From an uncultured Bacilli bacterium (GTDB taxonomy: Bacteria > Bacillota_I > Bacilli_A > RF39 > UBA660): 39,653 bases of DNA. The notes under the pieces were generated by a model, which made no database searches, was not told the DNA's origin, and saw only the letters and a list, made by a program, of their open reading frames with translations. Within the stretch, counting starts at the first letter, position 1. Every line of letters starts with the position of its first letter. Shown here in pieces: positions 25,325 through 32,355 of this stretch. The translations under genes and the position numbers were made by a program. The DNA lies in the NCBI GenBank assembly GCA_944358875.1, contig CALVRZ010000013.1, forward strand, positions 1 to 39,653. The letters run 5' to 3'.

Positions 25325-27697
25325 ATGATAAGCTTAAATTGGATAAAAGATTATGTTAACATTGATGGTATTGATCCTAAAGAACTAGCTAGCAAAATCA
25401 CTAAAGCGGGTATCAACGTCGAACATGTTATAAGTCAAAAAATAGATAACTTAGTCGTTGGGGAAATTACCAAATGTACATCTCATCCTGACTCTGATCA
25501 TTTACATATCTGTGAAGTAAATATTGGCGATAAAATTGTTCAAATCATCTGTGGTGCTAGTAATGTCAGAGAAGGTTTAAAAGTCATTACAGCCTTACCA
25601 GGAGCAATCTTACCAGGTAATTTTGAGATCAAAGTTTCAAAAATCCGTGGTGTAGAATCAAACGGTATGTTATGTGCTCTCTTTGAGTTAGGGCTAGAAG
25701 AAAAAACGGAAGAAACATACAATAAAGGTATTACTGAATTACCTAATGATGCCGTCGTGGGAACAGATCCCTTAGCATACCTTGGTTTAGATGATACTCT
25801 TTATGAATTAGATCTAAATCCTAACCGTTTTGATTGTAACAACCACTTGTCATTTGCCTACGAAATAGGAGCTATCTTAGATCGCCATGTAACCATGCCT
25901 TGTACTAAAACCAATCCTATTCCAGAAACTAACGATGTAACCATCGATATAGCTACAGAAAACTGTTACATGTACAATGCTAAAGTTGTCAAAGACGTAA
26001 CCATTAAAGAAAGTCCCGATTTTATCAAGCAAAGACTTATCAACGCCGGCATGCGCCCCATAAATAATGTCGTTGATATATCAAACTACGTCATGCTAGA
26101 ATATGGCCAACCACTTCATTTCTTTGATAAAGCCAAACTAGGTAGTCACATCAAAGTACGAATGGCTAACGACAATGAAGAAATAATTACTCTTGATAAC
26201 CAAAAACGTATCTTAAATAAAGATGATATCGTTATCACCGATGGCGATAAACCCGTTTGTATCGCTGGTGTTATGGGAGGATTTAACACAGAAGTTGACG
26301 AAAATACCAAAGACATTGTTATTGAAAGTGCTATTTTCAATCCTTATAATGTCCGTTATACATCTCTAAATTTAAATTTACGTAGTGAAGCATCATTAAG
26401 ATATGAAAAAGGTTTAAATTATGAATACTGTAATTTAGCTATTGAAAGAGCCTGTCATCTCTTAGAAAAATATGCCGATGGTAAAGTCCTAACGGGAACA
26501 ACAACTTATGATAATATTGATAAAAAAGAAAAAATCATTACTGTTACTAAAAAACAGATCAATTCTCTTTTAGGTATGCATTTAACCAATGAAGAAATTG
26601 AAGAACAGTTAAGAAAATTAAGTTTCCCTTATCAAAAAGAAAAAGATACATATCACGTATCAGTCCCACCACGTCGTCTTGATATAGGTAATTATCCAGC
26701 TGATATCATCGAAGAAGTAGGACGACTATATGGATATGATACCATTAAAGCCCAATTACCAATCTTACCAACCAAAACAGGTGTATATGCTCCTAAAACT
26801 AAATTTCGAAAAGATATATCTAAACATATGCGTAGCCTTGGACTAAACGAAGTAAGAACCTATACACTTATCAGTGAAGAAGAAAATAAAGAATTTAATC
26901 GTAATCCAGACAATTCCATTCATTTACTAAGACCACTTATTAAAGAAAGAAGTGTCATTAGAACAACGATTATTTCATCACTATTAAAAAGTATTAATTA
27001 TAACATTGGAAGAAAAAATAAAGACATCATGTTATATGAAATAGCTAATGTTTATGATAAAGATTACTATGAAGAAACCAAATTAGCTTTTGCTCTTCAC
27101 GGTAATTATCTTCACAGTACATGGCAAAATAACAATAATGAAATAGACTATTATTTAACTAAAGGTATCGTTGAGAATTTATTAGATTATTTAGGTTTAA
27201 CAAATCGCTATACCTTTAGATTATCTGATAATTTACCTAAAGAAATCCATCCTAAAGTAAATAGTGAAATAATCATTGATAATGAAGTAGTAGGGTACAT
27301 AGGTAAAGTTCATCCTATGACAAGTAAATACAATATTTATGTTGGAGAAATATCTTTAGATAAGTTATATGCTAAAAAAGTAAGATCAATCAAATTCAAA
27401 GAATTAAATAAATATCCTGTAATTACTAAAGATTTAGCATTCATTATAAATAGTAAAGTAACAAGTGATGAAATTACCAAAGTCATCAAAAAAGCTGGAG
27501 GTAGACTCCTAACTAATATCGAAGTCTTTGATGTATATCATGGTGATAAATTAGAAACTAATCAAAAATCAATTGCTTTCCATTTAACTTTCGAAGATAA
27601 CACTAAGACTTTAACTGATGATGAAATAAACATCTTATTTAATAAAATAATTACTGACGTAACTAATAAGTGTCATGCCATCTTAAGAGATAATTAG
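25325..27697 (+). CDS. pheT: phenylalanyl-tRNA synthetase beta subunit
   Basis: A 790-residue subunit of normal length. It has an N-terminal tRNA-binding (EMAP-like) domain with 'VVGEITKCTSHPDSDHLHICEVNIG' (about 45-70), the B3/B4 editing domain with 'NRFDCNNHLSFAYEIGAIL', the B5 DNA-binding-like domain and the class II-like core ('DIIEEVGRLYGYDTI'), and a C-terminal ferredoxin-like anticodon-binding domain ('FKELNKYPVITKDLAFII'). It starts two bases after pheS. Its stop lies inside the terminator stem. Confidence 0.96.
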   Translation: MISLNWIKDYVNIDGIDPKELASKITKAGINVEHVISQKIDNLVVGEITKCTSHPDSDHLHICEVNIGDKIVQIICGASNVREGLKVITALPGAILPGNFEIKVSKIRGVESNGMLCALFELGLEEKTEETYNKGITELPNDAVVGTDPLAYLGLDDTLYELDLNPNRFDCNNHLSFAYEIGAILDRHVTMPCTKTNPIPETNDVTIDIATENCYMYNAKVVKDVTIKESPDFIKQRLINAGMRPINNVVDISNYVMLEYGQPLHFFDKAKLGSHIKVRMANDNEEIITLDNQKRILNKDDIVITDGDKPVCIAGVMGGFNTEVDENTKDIVIESAIFNPYNVRYTSLNLNLRSEASLRYEKGLNYEYCNLAIERACHLLEKYADGKVLTGTTTYDNIDKKEKIITVTKKQINSLLGMHLTNEEIEEQLRKLSFPYQKEKDTYHVSVPPRRLDIGNYPADIIEEVGRLYGYDTIKAQLPILPTKTGVYAPKTKFRKDISKHMRSLGLNEVRTYTLISEEENKEFNRNPDNSIHLLRPLIKERSVIRTTIISSLLKSINYNIGRKNKDIMLYEIANVYDKDYYEETKLAFALHGNYLHSTWQNNNNEIDYYLTKGIVENLLDYLGLTNRYTFRLSDNLPKEIHPKVNSEIIIDNEVVGYIGKVHPMTSKYNIYVGEISLDKLYAKKVRSIKFKELNKYPVITKDLAFIINSKVTSDEITKVIKKAGGRLLTNIEVFDVYHGDKLETNQKSIAFHLTFEDNTKTLTDDEINILFNKIITDVTNKCHAILRDN

Positions 27698-27712
27698 TTT
27701 TATCTCTTTTTC
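27685..27712 (+). terminator. intrinsic terminator of the phe operon
   Basis: AAGAGATAA / TTATCTCTT, 6-base loop, then T-run; pheT stop is in it. The 28-base sequence recurs identically at 30105-30132. Confidence 0.85.
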
Positions 27713-27743
27713 TTTATACAATAGAAAAATAACAAAATAACTT

Positions 27744-27772
27744 TTGACAATATCAATAATTTATGATATTAT
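27744..27772 (+). promoter_or_regulatory. strong promoter of the candidate antitoxin RNA
   Basis: TTGACA (27744-27749), 17 bases, TATTAT (27767-27772), with TG one base before the -10 (extended -10). No coding gene follows it on this strand, only a structured ~118-base region ending in a terminator. Confidence 0.8.
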
Positions 27773-27802
27773 TAGTATGTAAGCAAGGAACCTTGCATAA
27801 AA

Positions 27803-27846
27803 TAAAAAAAGAGGAACATTTGGTTTCGCAAGTGAATGTCGCCTCT
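27803..27846 (-). terminator. terminator for the toxin transcript
   Basis: On the minus strand AGAGG-cg-ACATT...AATGT-t-CCTCT followed by seven T. The same hairpin is the second stem of the plus-strand RNA, so both RNAs share it. Confidence 0.7.
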
Positions 27847-27858
27847 AATTTAATAGGC

Positions 27859-27896
27859 TAGACACTCTATCAATGCTTAAGAGTGTCTATTTTTTT
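27859..27896 (+). terminator. terminator of the candidate antitoxin RNA
   Basis: TAGACACTCT / AGAGTGTCTA 10-bp perfect stem and T7. The right arm and T-run overlap the 3' end of the toxin frame. Confidence 0.85.
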
Positions 27897-27979
27897 ATTG
27901 CTAGCACCAGTAAGGTAGAAAGTAATAAAATTATCGTAATGAGTTTTAGAACTTTTATTATAAAAGTCTTAGTCTTCAT
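27887..27979 (-). CDS. candidate type I toxin peptide (30 aa)
   Basis: A 30-residue peptide: basic N-terminus (MKTKTFIIKVLKL), one hydrophobic helix at about residues 13-28 (ITIILLLSTLLVLA), basic end (KK). Shine-Dalgarno AAAGGAGGTAG nine bases before the ATG. Own promoter at 28045-28073 and a ~58-base leader. In the leader CCTCC (28010-28014 complement) can pair with the GGAGG of the ribosome site, and the expected 5' end (GGAG) can in turn pair with the same CTCC, so the leader may switch. Size, composition, convergent antisense RNA, and SD masking match type I toxins (TxpA, BsrG, Fst), but the sequence does not match any of these by eye. It could also be an unrelated small membrane protein. 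Confidence 0.6.
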   Translation of the reverse strand: MKTKTFIIKVLKLITIILLLSTLLVLAIKK

Positions 27980-28121
27980 TTTTATCTACCTCCTTTCCTT
28001 TTCAAGAATGGAGGACGACACTCACATCAAATGCTCCTATCAAAATTATATAATAAGAAAAATTATAAAACAAGCGAACACATGAAGTTTTTGCCAAAAA
28101 ATGAAAAATATATGTTATAAT
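27941..28121. repeat. 181-bp direct repeat, copy A (toxin 5' half, leader, divergent promoters)
   Basis: Matches 28462-28642 at offset 521 with one difference (28094 C versus 28615 T). It contains codons 1-13 of the toxin, its ribosome site, leader and promoter, and a plus-strand promoter (TTGCCA 28091-28096, TATAAT 28116-28121). It ends at the last base of TATAAT. Confidence 0.95.
28045..28073 (-). promoter_or_regulatory. promoter of the candidate toxin
   Basis: Minus strand: TTGTTT (28073-28068), 17 bases, TATAAT (28050-28045). Predicted start near 28038. Confidence 0.6.
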
Positions 28122-28461
28122 CTTGAATTTGACAGTTGAAACAAAAAAATGCCTCACAATCCTTTTATTTATAGGCGTTTATGAGACTTCAAAAACTTGC
28201 GTACTTATACCATTTTTGTACGATTAAGAAAAAAAATACAATAAATTTGTAAAAGCATGATTGCAAAAGTCGATATTTACTACATATTCTGCAAATTTAA
28301 GTCATATGATCTTTATACATCTAATAACAGTATACAGCATAATGACTTTTAAATCAACAGTTAAATAAGTACGGAACAAGTACGCAAAAATAAAAAATGC
28401 AAAAAAACTAGTATTTATAGTACTTTAAAGGCTGTTTTTGATTACAAAGTGTCAAACTTGG
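28122..28461. mobile_element. 340-bp non-coding element between the 181-bp repeats
   Basis: No gene. The ends carry an imperfect inverted repeat: CTTGAATTTGACAG on the left (28122-28135) and TGTCAAACTTGG on the right (28450-28461), core TTTGACA/TGTCAAA. Subterminal inverted copies of GCGTACTT-N3-CC occur (left near 28199, right near 28374-28386), with a tandem AAGTACG on the right side. End motifs resemble those of the 391-bp element at 5001-5391 (left end 10 of 14, right end 11 of 16 positions by eye). The right end supplies the odd tail of the degenerate toxin copy. I see nothing else in this stretch. Confidence 0.5.
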
Positions 28462-28500
28462 GAGTTTTAGAACTTTTATTATAAAAGTCTTAGTCTTCAT
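28408..28500 (-). pseudogene. degenerate second toxin copy (fused tail)
   Basis: Same ribosome site, ATG and first 13 codons as the toxin, but from codon 14 the frame runs into the element and encodes a polar tail ending KYYKY before TAG. The membrane helix and antitoxin gene are lost. The total happens again to be 30 codons. A weak hairpin with T7 follows the stop. Promoter and leader are intact (-35 at 28589-28594, -10 at 28566-28571), so a transcript may still be made. Unlikely to be toxic. Confidence 0.7.
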
Positions 28501-28642
28501 TTTTATCTACCTCCTTTCCTTTTCAAGAATGGAGGACGACACTCACATCAAATGCTCCTATCAAAATTATATAATAAGAAAAATTATAAAACAAGCGAAC
28601 ACATGAAGTTTTTGTCAAAAAATGAAAAATATATGTTATAAT
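28462..28642. repeat. 181-bp direct repeat, copy B
   Basis: Second copy of 27941-28121. Its plus-strand promoter now drives the coiled-coil gene array. Confidence 0.95.
28612..28642 (+). promoter_or_regulatory. promoter of the coiled-coil membrane array
   Basis: TTGTCA (28612-28617), 19 bases, TATAAT (28637-28642) with TG one base upstream (extended -10). The single difference between repeat copies falls in the -35 (TTGCCA in copy A). Confidence 0.6.
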
Positions 28643-28668
28643 ATGAACTCATAAGGAGATGAAATGCT

Positions 28669-29337
28669 ATGACATATTATGAAGAACAAAAAGAACTAAA
28701 AAAACAAAAAGATATATTAAAAAGAAAAATTAGACATGTAACTGAAGAATGTAACGAAATAAAAAGTTGGATTAGAAGATATCATGGTTATATTGAAGAC
28801 CCAAGCAAATCAAAATTTAAAACACCTGAAAGAAAAATAACTTTATTAAGTGAAACAATTAGCAATATCAAAGATTTTCCCTTTACTAATTTAGAGATAT
28901 TTCTATTTACAGGATTTGTTTCTGCCTATATACCTCAAATGATTTTATCATCATTAAATCTATCATTAAGCCTAATTCCAAGTATAGTCATGTCTTCAAT
29001 TTCTTTCTTAGTTATCAATGGAACACGTTTTTGTATAAAAACCAAAGAAACTAAAGATTATATTCGCAAAAGAGATGAAGATAAACCTAAAAAATTACAA
29101 GAACAAAGATTACGTTATTCTGATGAAATCGCAAGAATGCAAAAACAATTACTAGAAAAAGAAAAGTTAAATACCGCCTATCATCAAAAATTAGCTATAA
29201 TTAACAGCAAATTAAATGACATAGATAAGATAATTCAAAATAAAAGGACTATCAAACCAATTTTATCATATCCAAATCAAGAAATAAAACCTCATATCAA
29301 AACGTTAGCAAGGGGAAGTGATACTAATGAAGCTTAA
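28669..29337 (+). CDS. coiled-coil / two-TM / coiled-coil protein 1 of array
   Basis: A 222-residue protein. Layout: charged helical N-terminus (about 1-50, 'YYEEQKELKKQKDILKRKI'), two closely spaced hydrophobic segments (about 77-98 and 102-119), and a charged coiled-coil C-terminus (about 125-195). Both ends would be on the same side of the membrane. The start 'MTYYEEQ' is shared with other array members. AAGGAG precedes the ATG by ten bases. It overlaps the next gene by 11 bases. I know no family; the architecture resembles small membrane scaffolds. Confidence 0.75.
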   Translation: MTYYEEQKELKKQKDILKRKIRHVTEECNEIKSWIRRYHGYIEDPSKSKFKTPERKITLLSETISNIKDFPFTNLEIFLFTGFVSAYIPQMILSSLNLSLSLIPSIVMSSISFLVINGTRFCIKTKETKDYIRKRDEDKPKKLQEQRLRYSDEIARMQKQLLEKEKLNTAYHQKLAIINSKLNDIDKIIQNKRTIKPILSYPNQEIKPHIKTLARGSDTNEA

Positions 29338-30079
29338 AGAACTTTATCAAAGAAGAAGAATTTTAAGAAATTTAGAGAAAAGATTAAACAAAAAAGTAGC
29401 CACTGAAGAAAGCGAAAACAACCAATTAAATAAAAACATAAAAATATTAGAATTTGATATCTATTTCGCTTCACAGCATAGGGAATTATATGAAATGATA
29501 TATAAAGACATCCATCCGTCATTACGTGAAGCGGTTATTGACTTTTTCTTTGAAATACTATCAGGTACTCCTCAATACGTAATACCAACAGTAATTATCG
29601 CTGGTCTATCATTAATCACGCCAGATGCTTTAGGAGTTCTTCTAAATTTAAAACTCGATGCTCTAGCCAATGCTATTATTTCTATTTTTACTTTTGCTGG
29701 GGTATTCTGTGCTCATGTTGAAATTATGCAAATAGAAAAAAGAAGACTCATTAATCGTACTCAAGCCTATATGCGCGATCAACCCAAATTTACTATTTTA
29801 AATGATATTAATAAAACTAAAGAAAAAGTAAAACAAAAAGAAGATGAATTAGCAAGACAAAAAGAACGTCAGAAAATAGTAAGTAGCAGTTTAGAAAAAC
29901 ATCAAAAACAACTAAAGACAGTTATTAATGAGATAACTAATATTGATGACGCTATTAAAAGCCTAATCCAAGAAACTGTATCACAAGAGAATTTAAAAGA
30001 AAGTGAAATTAGCCAAGATAAAAATGATCAGCAGTTATTCCAAGATAGTCAAGGTCGTAGTAGAAAATTAACTCAGTAA
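29327..30079 (+). CDS. coiled-coil / two-TM / coiled-coil protein 2 of array
   Basis: A 250-residue protein with the same layout: coiled-coil about 1-45, hydrophobic stretch about 78-130 with a break (helices near 82-100 and 112-130), coiled-coil about 150-215. It has a C-terminal tail 'QGRSRKLTQ' that recurs in the next gene. The ATG at 29327 lies inside the preceding gene with GGGGAAGTGAT as ribosome site; the frame's earlier ATT/ATG at 29318 is too close to it. A terminator follows. Confidence 0.75.
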   Translation: MKLKELYQRRRILRNLEKRLNKKVATEESENNQLNKNIKILEFDIYFASQHRELYEMIYKDIHPSLREAVIDFFFEILSGTPQYVIPTVIIAGLSLITPDALGVLLNLKLDALANAIISIFTFAGVFCAHVEIMQIEKRRLINRTQAYMRDQPKFTILNDINKTKEKVKQKEDELARQKERQKIVSSSLEKHQKQLKTVINEITNIDDAIKSLIQETVSQENLKESEISQDKNDQQLFQDSQGRSRKLTQ

Positions 30080-30106
30080 AAAAATAATAAGCAATATCAT
30101 ACTTTT

Positions 30107-30132
30107 AAGAGATAATTAGTTTTATCTCTTTT
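30107..30132 (+). terminator. terminator between array genes 2 and 3
   Basis: AAGAGATAA / TTATCTCTT, same sequence as the pheT terminator. Splits the array into two transcription units. Confidence 0.8.
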
Positions 30133-30134
30133 AC

Positions 30135-30163
30135 TTTACTTTAATTATAAATGTTGCTATAAT
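30135..30163 (+). promoter_or_regulatory. promoter for array genes 3-5
   Basis: TTTACT (30135-30140), 17 bases, TATAAT (30158-30163), 24 bases before the start. Confidence 0.6.
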
Positions 30164-30187
30164 AAAATGCATAGGAGATGGCTAATT

Positions 30188-30886
30188 ATGACATATTATG
30201 AAAAATTACAAGAAGTAAAAACGAAGAAAGAAAAGTTACAAAGTGAATTAAAAAATAAAACTCAAAAATTACAAATATTAAAACAAGAGCAAAAAGAATT
30301 AAATGAGAGAAAAAATTATTTGAAAGAAGCCCAAAACCAAATTAATATAACCAATAATAAATTAAAACCATATAGTAGTTTTATTAAATATATTTCTAAT
30401 AACAAGTTTGAAATGGTATCATACATAATTGGCCTTTTCTTATTCTATCTTTTTGGTAGAGTACTAGAAATTTATTCACTTCAAAAAACTGGTCAAGGAC
30501 TAGATGTAAATCCCAATTACTTTCTCCTAGGTACTATTCCTTGTCTAACTATAGGAATATATGTAAGATTTAAAAATGAAAAAAAAGTCATCAAACAAGC
30601 ATTAGAAGAAAAATACAACATTGATAACATTAACGAATTTGAAAAACAAGTCGAAAAAGAGTTAAGTCAAGTCAAAGATAAAACCAAATCTATTGAAACC
30701 CAAATCAAAAAGACACAAAGTGAAGTAAATACGATACTTACTTCTTTTACTGATTGCAAACAATCTTTAAAACAAATTTATGAAGACATGGCGCCCCTTT
30801 TACAAAAAACACCATATGAAGAACAACAACCAAAATCTGATGAAAGGCAAGATAACCCAGGTCGTAGTAGGAAATTAACTAGATAA
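30188..30886 (+). CDS. coiled-coil / two-TM / coiled-coil protein 3 of array
   Basis: A 232-residue protein starting 'MTYYEKLQEVKTKKEKL', closely matching the start of protein 1. Coiled-coil about 3-55, hydrophobic segments about 75-93 and 108-124, coiled-coil about 135-205, and tail 'NPGRSRKLTR'. An AGGAGATGG ribosome site places the start at 30188, not at the in-frame ATG at 30167, which lies four bases after the -10 and before that site. The extended Gln/Lys/Glu-rich coils suggest oligomerisation. Confidence 0.75.
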   Translation: MTYYEKLQEVKTKKEKLQSELKNKTQKLQILKQEQKELNERKNYLKEAQNQINITNNKLKPYSSFIKYISNNKFEMVSYIIGLFLFYLFGRVLEIYSLQKTGQGLDVNPNYFLLGTIPCLTIGIYVRFKNEKKVIKQALEEKYNIDNINEFEKQVEKELSQVKDKTKSIETQIKKTQSEVNTILTSFTDCKQSLKQIYEDMAPLLQKTPYEEQQPKSDERQDNPGRSRKLTR

Positions 30887-30902
30887 AAGGATGTGACTAA
30901 AT

Positions 30903-31607
30903 ATGCAAAATTACTATGAAGAATTACAAAAATATCGACAAAAAGAAGAAAGGTTAAAAACAAATCTTGCAAATCGCCAAGAAGAATTAAAAAAACATGA
31001 ACAGATCCAAAAAGACTTATTAAATGAAGAAAATAAAATTAACAAAATAAAAATAGAATTAAATAATTACAAAATAAAATTAGCTCAACTAGATCAAAAT
31101 AAACAAATATTTAAATATAGTATTTTACCATTAGATATACTCATTTTAATATCGTTTGCTATTCTTTTAATACCTCCTATAACTAATTTACTAGCAAACA
31201 TTATTAGTAAAAATTACATAGCTTTATTTGCTTTTTGTTTTACAATGAGTATTGTTGCAAGAATTATAAGCATTAATCTTCAAGCAAGAAAGGAAATAAA
31301 GAGAGTAAAAAGAGAGTTATATTCTATATATGGTAACGATGACATTGAATATCTTAGACATCAGAATAATCAACGTTATCTTAAAAATATAGATAATCAA
31401 AGAATGATTAATAATCACATAAAGAACATTCAAAAGAAAATTACCCATTTAGAAAATGAAATAAATTTAACCCAAACCAAAATTGAAGAATTACATCAAG
31501 TAACGGACATTATTTTAGAAACAGTATGTACTAATGATGAAATAAGTGAAAGAATAGAGACAATAATCCCTAAAAGACTACAATTATTAAAAACAAGAGA
31601 AAAATAA
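30903..31607 (+). CDS. coiled-coil / two-TM / coiled-coil protein 4 of array
   Basis: A 234-residue protein starting 'MQNYYEELQKYRQKEERL'. Coiled-coil about 3-65, two hydrophobic segments about 76-98 and 104-122, then coiled-coil about 130-200. It lacks the GRSRKLT tail. It follows protein 3 after 16 bases. Function unknown; classed by architecture and the shared N-terminal YYEE motif. Confidence 0.75.
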   Translation: MQNYYEELQKYRQKEERLKTNLANRQEELKKHEQIQKDLLNEENKINKIKIELNNYKIKLAQLDQNKQIFKYSILPLDILILISFAILLIPPITNLLANIISKNYIALFAFCFTMSIVARIISINLQARKEIKRVKRELYSIYGNDDIEYLRHQNNQRYLKNIDNQRMINNHIKNIQKKITHLENEINLTQTKIEELHQVTDIILETVCTNDEISERIETIIPKRLQLLKTREK

Positions 31608-31674
31608 AAATTATCTCACGTTACAATCCCAAAAAAAACATCAATTAAAGAAAAATAAGGAGATGAACTAAACT

Positions 31675-32355
31675 ATGAATAATTTAAATTCATTAGTGAA
31701 AATGCAAAAAAAATTAGAAAACAAATTAAAAGCTAAAGAAGAAGAGAAAAACCGATTAGAAGATAAATTAGAAGACCAAAGAAAAATAAAAAATAACATT
31801 ATTCAAAAGCAAAGAGAAGTTAAAACAGTCAGTCGAATATTAAAAACACCTTTGGTTCCACAAAGTTTATTAGCGCCCGCCGAAACAATTATAAAATTTT
31901 TTGTAAAAACGGTCATTATTGGTGTCCCAACACTTCTCTTTGTATATGGACCATTAACTAATTTTTTCCATACCGCAAAAATAATTAATGTCATTATATC
32001 TATTATTATCTTTACATCACTAACTTTTACAGCCCAGATAATTGAGGCAAAAAAATACAAAAAGAAAATAAGAAAGAAACTAATAAAAGCCTTTCAAACT
32101 GATAATATAGAAGATATTAATAAGAAACTAGATAATGAATTAGAAGAAACAACCAAACATCAAAGAATGCTCATTCAAAAAAAATATCGCCTAGAAAATG
32201 AGATAGCATACTTACAAAAAGAAATAAAAGATAATAAAGAAAAAATGTATAATCAAGTAGTTCCAACTAGTACTAAAGAAACAGATAAGAATTATCAGCA
32301 GGCTCAAATAGGAAGTAAAGCTAAAACGCTAAAAAGAACTGGAGGAGTAAATTAA
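31675..32355 (+). CDS. coiled-coil / two-TM / coiled-coil protein 5 of array
   Basis: A 226-residue protein with an N-terminal coiled-coil (about 6-50, 'KKLENKLKAKEEEKNRLEDKL'), hydrophobic segments about 72-92 and 100-120, a C-terminal coiled-coil (about 125-190) and basic tail 'KAKTLKRTGG'. No YYEE start, so it is the most divergent member. AAGGAG lies upstream. The stop overlaps the start of the GT-C-like gene by one base, tying the array to that gene. Confidence 0.75.
   Translation: MNNLNSLVKMQKKLENKLKAKEEEKNRLEDKLEDQRKIKNNIIQKQREVKTVSRILKTPLVPQSLLAPAETIIKFFVKTVIIGVPTLLFVYGPLTNFFHTAKIINVIISIIIFTSLTFTAQIIEAKKYKKKIRKKLIKAFQTDNIEDINKKLDNELEETTKHQRMLIQKKYRLENEIAYLQKEIKDNKEKMYNQVVPTSTKETDKNYQQAQIGSKAKTLKRTGGVN

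Larger units (their letters stand above)
27779..27896 (+). ncRNA. candidate antisense antitoxin RNA (~118 nt)
   Basis: From the expected start after the promoter the region folds into three stems: GCAAG(GAAC)CTTGC at about 27783-27796; GAGG-a-ACATT...AATGT-cg-CCTC at 27811-27845; and TAGACACTCT...AGAGTGTCTA (27859-27889) followed by seven T as terminator. It has no ORF with a ribosome site. It runs convergently into the small hydrophobic ORF on the minus strand and would be fully complementary to that mRNA's 3' end, if the mRNA extends to the terminator at 27803-27846. This is the layout of type I antitoxins such as RatA, SR4 and RNAII of par. Inference from sequence only. Confidence 0.6.

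Noticed and set aside
27873-28085. 70-codon plus-strand frame across the toxin locus
   Set aside because: Starts inside the antitoxin RNA terminator without a ribosome site and runs antisense to the toxin; a shadow.
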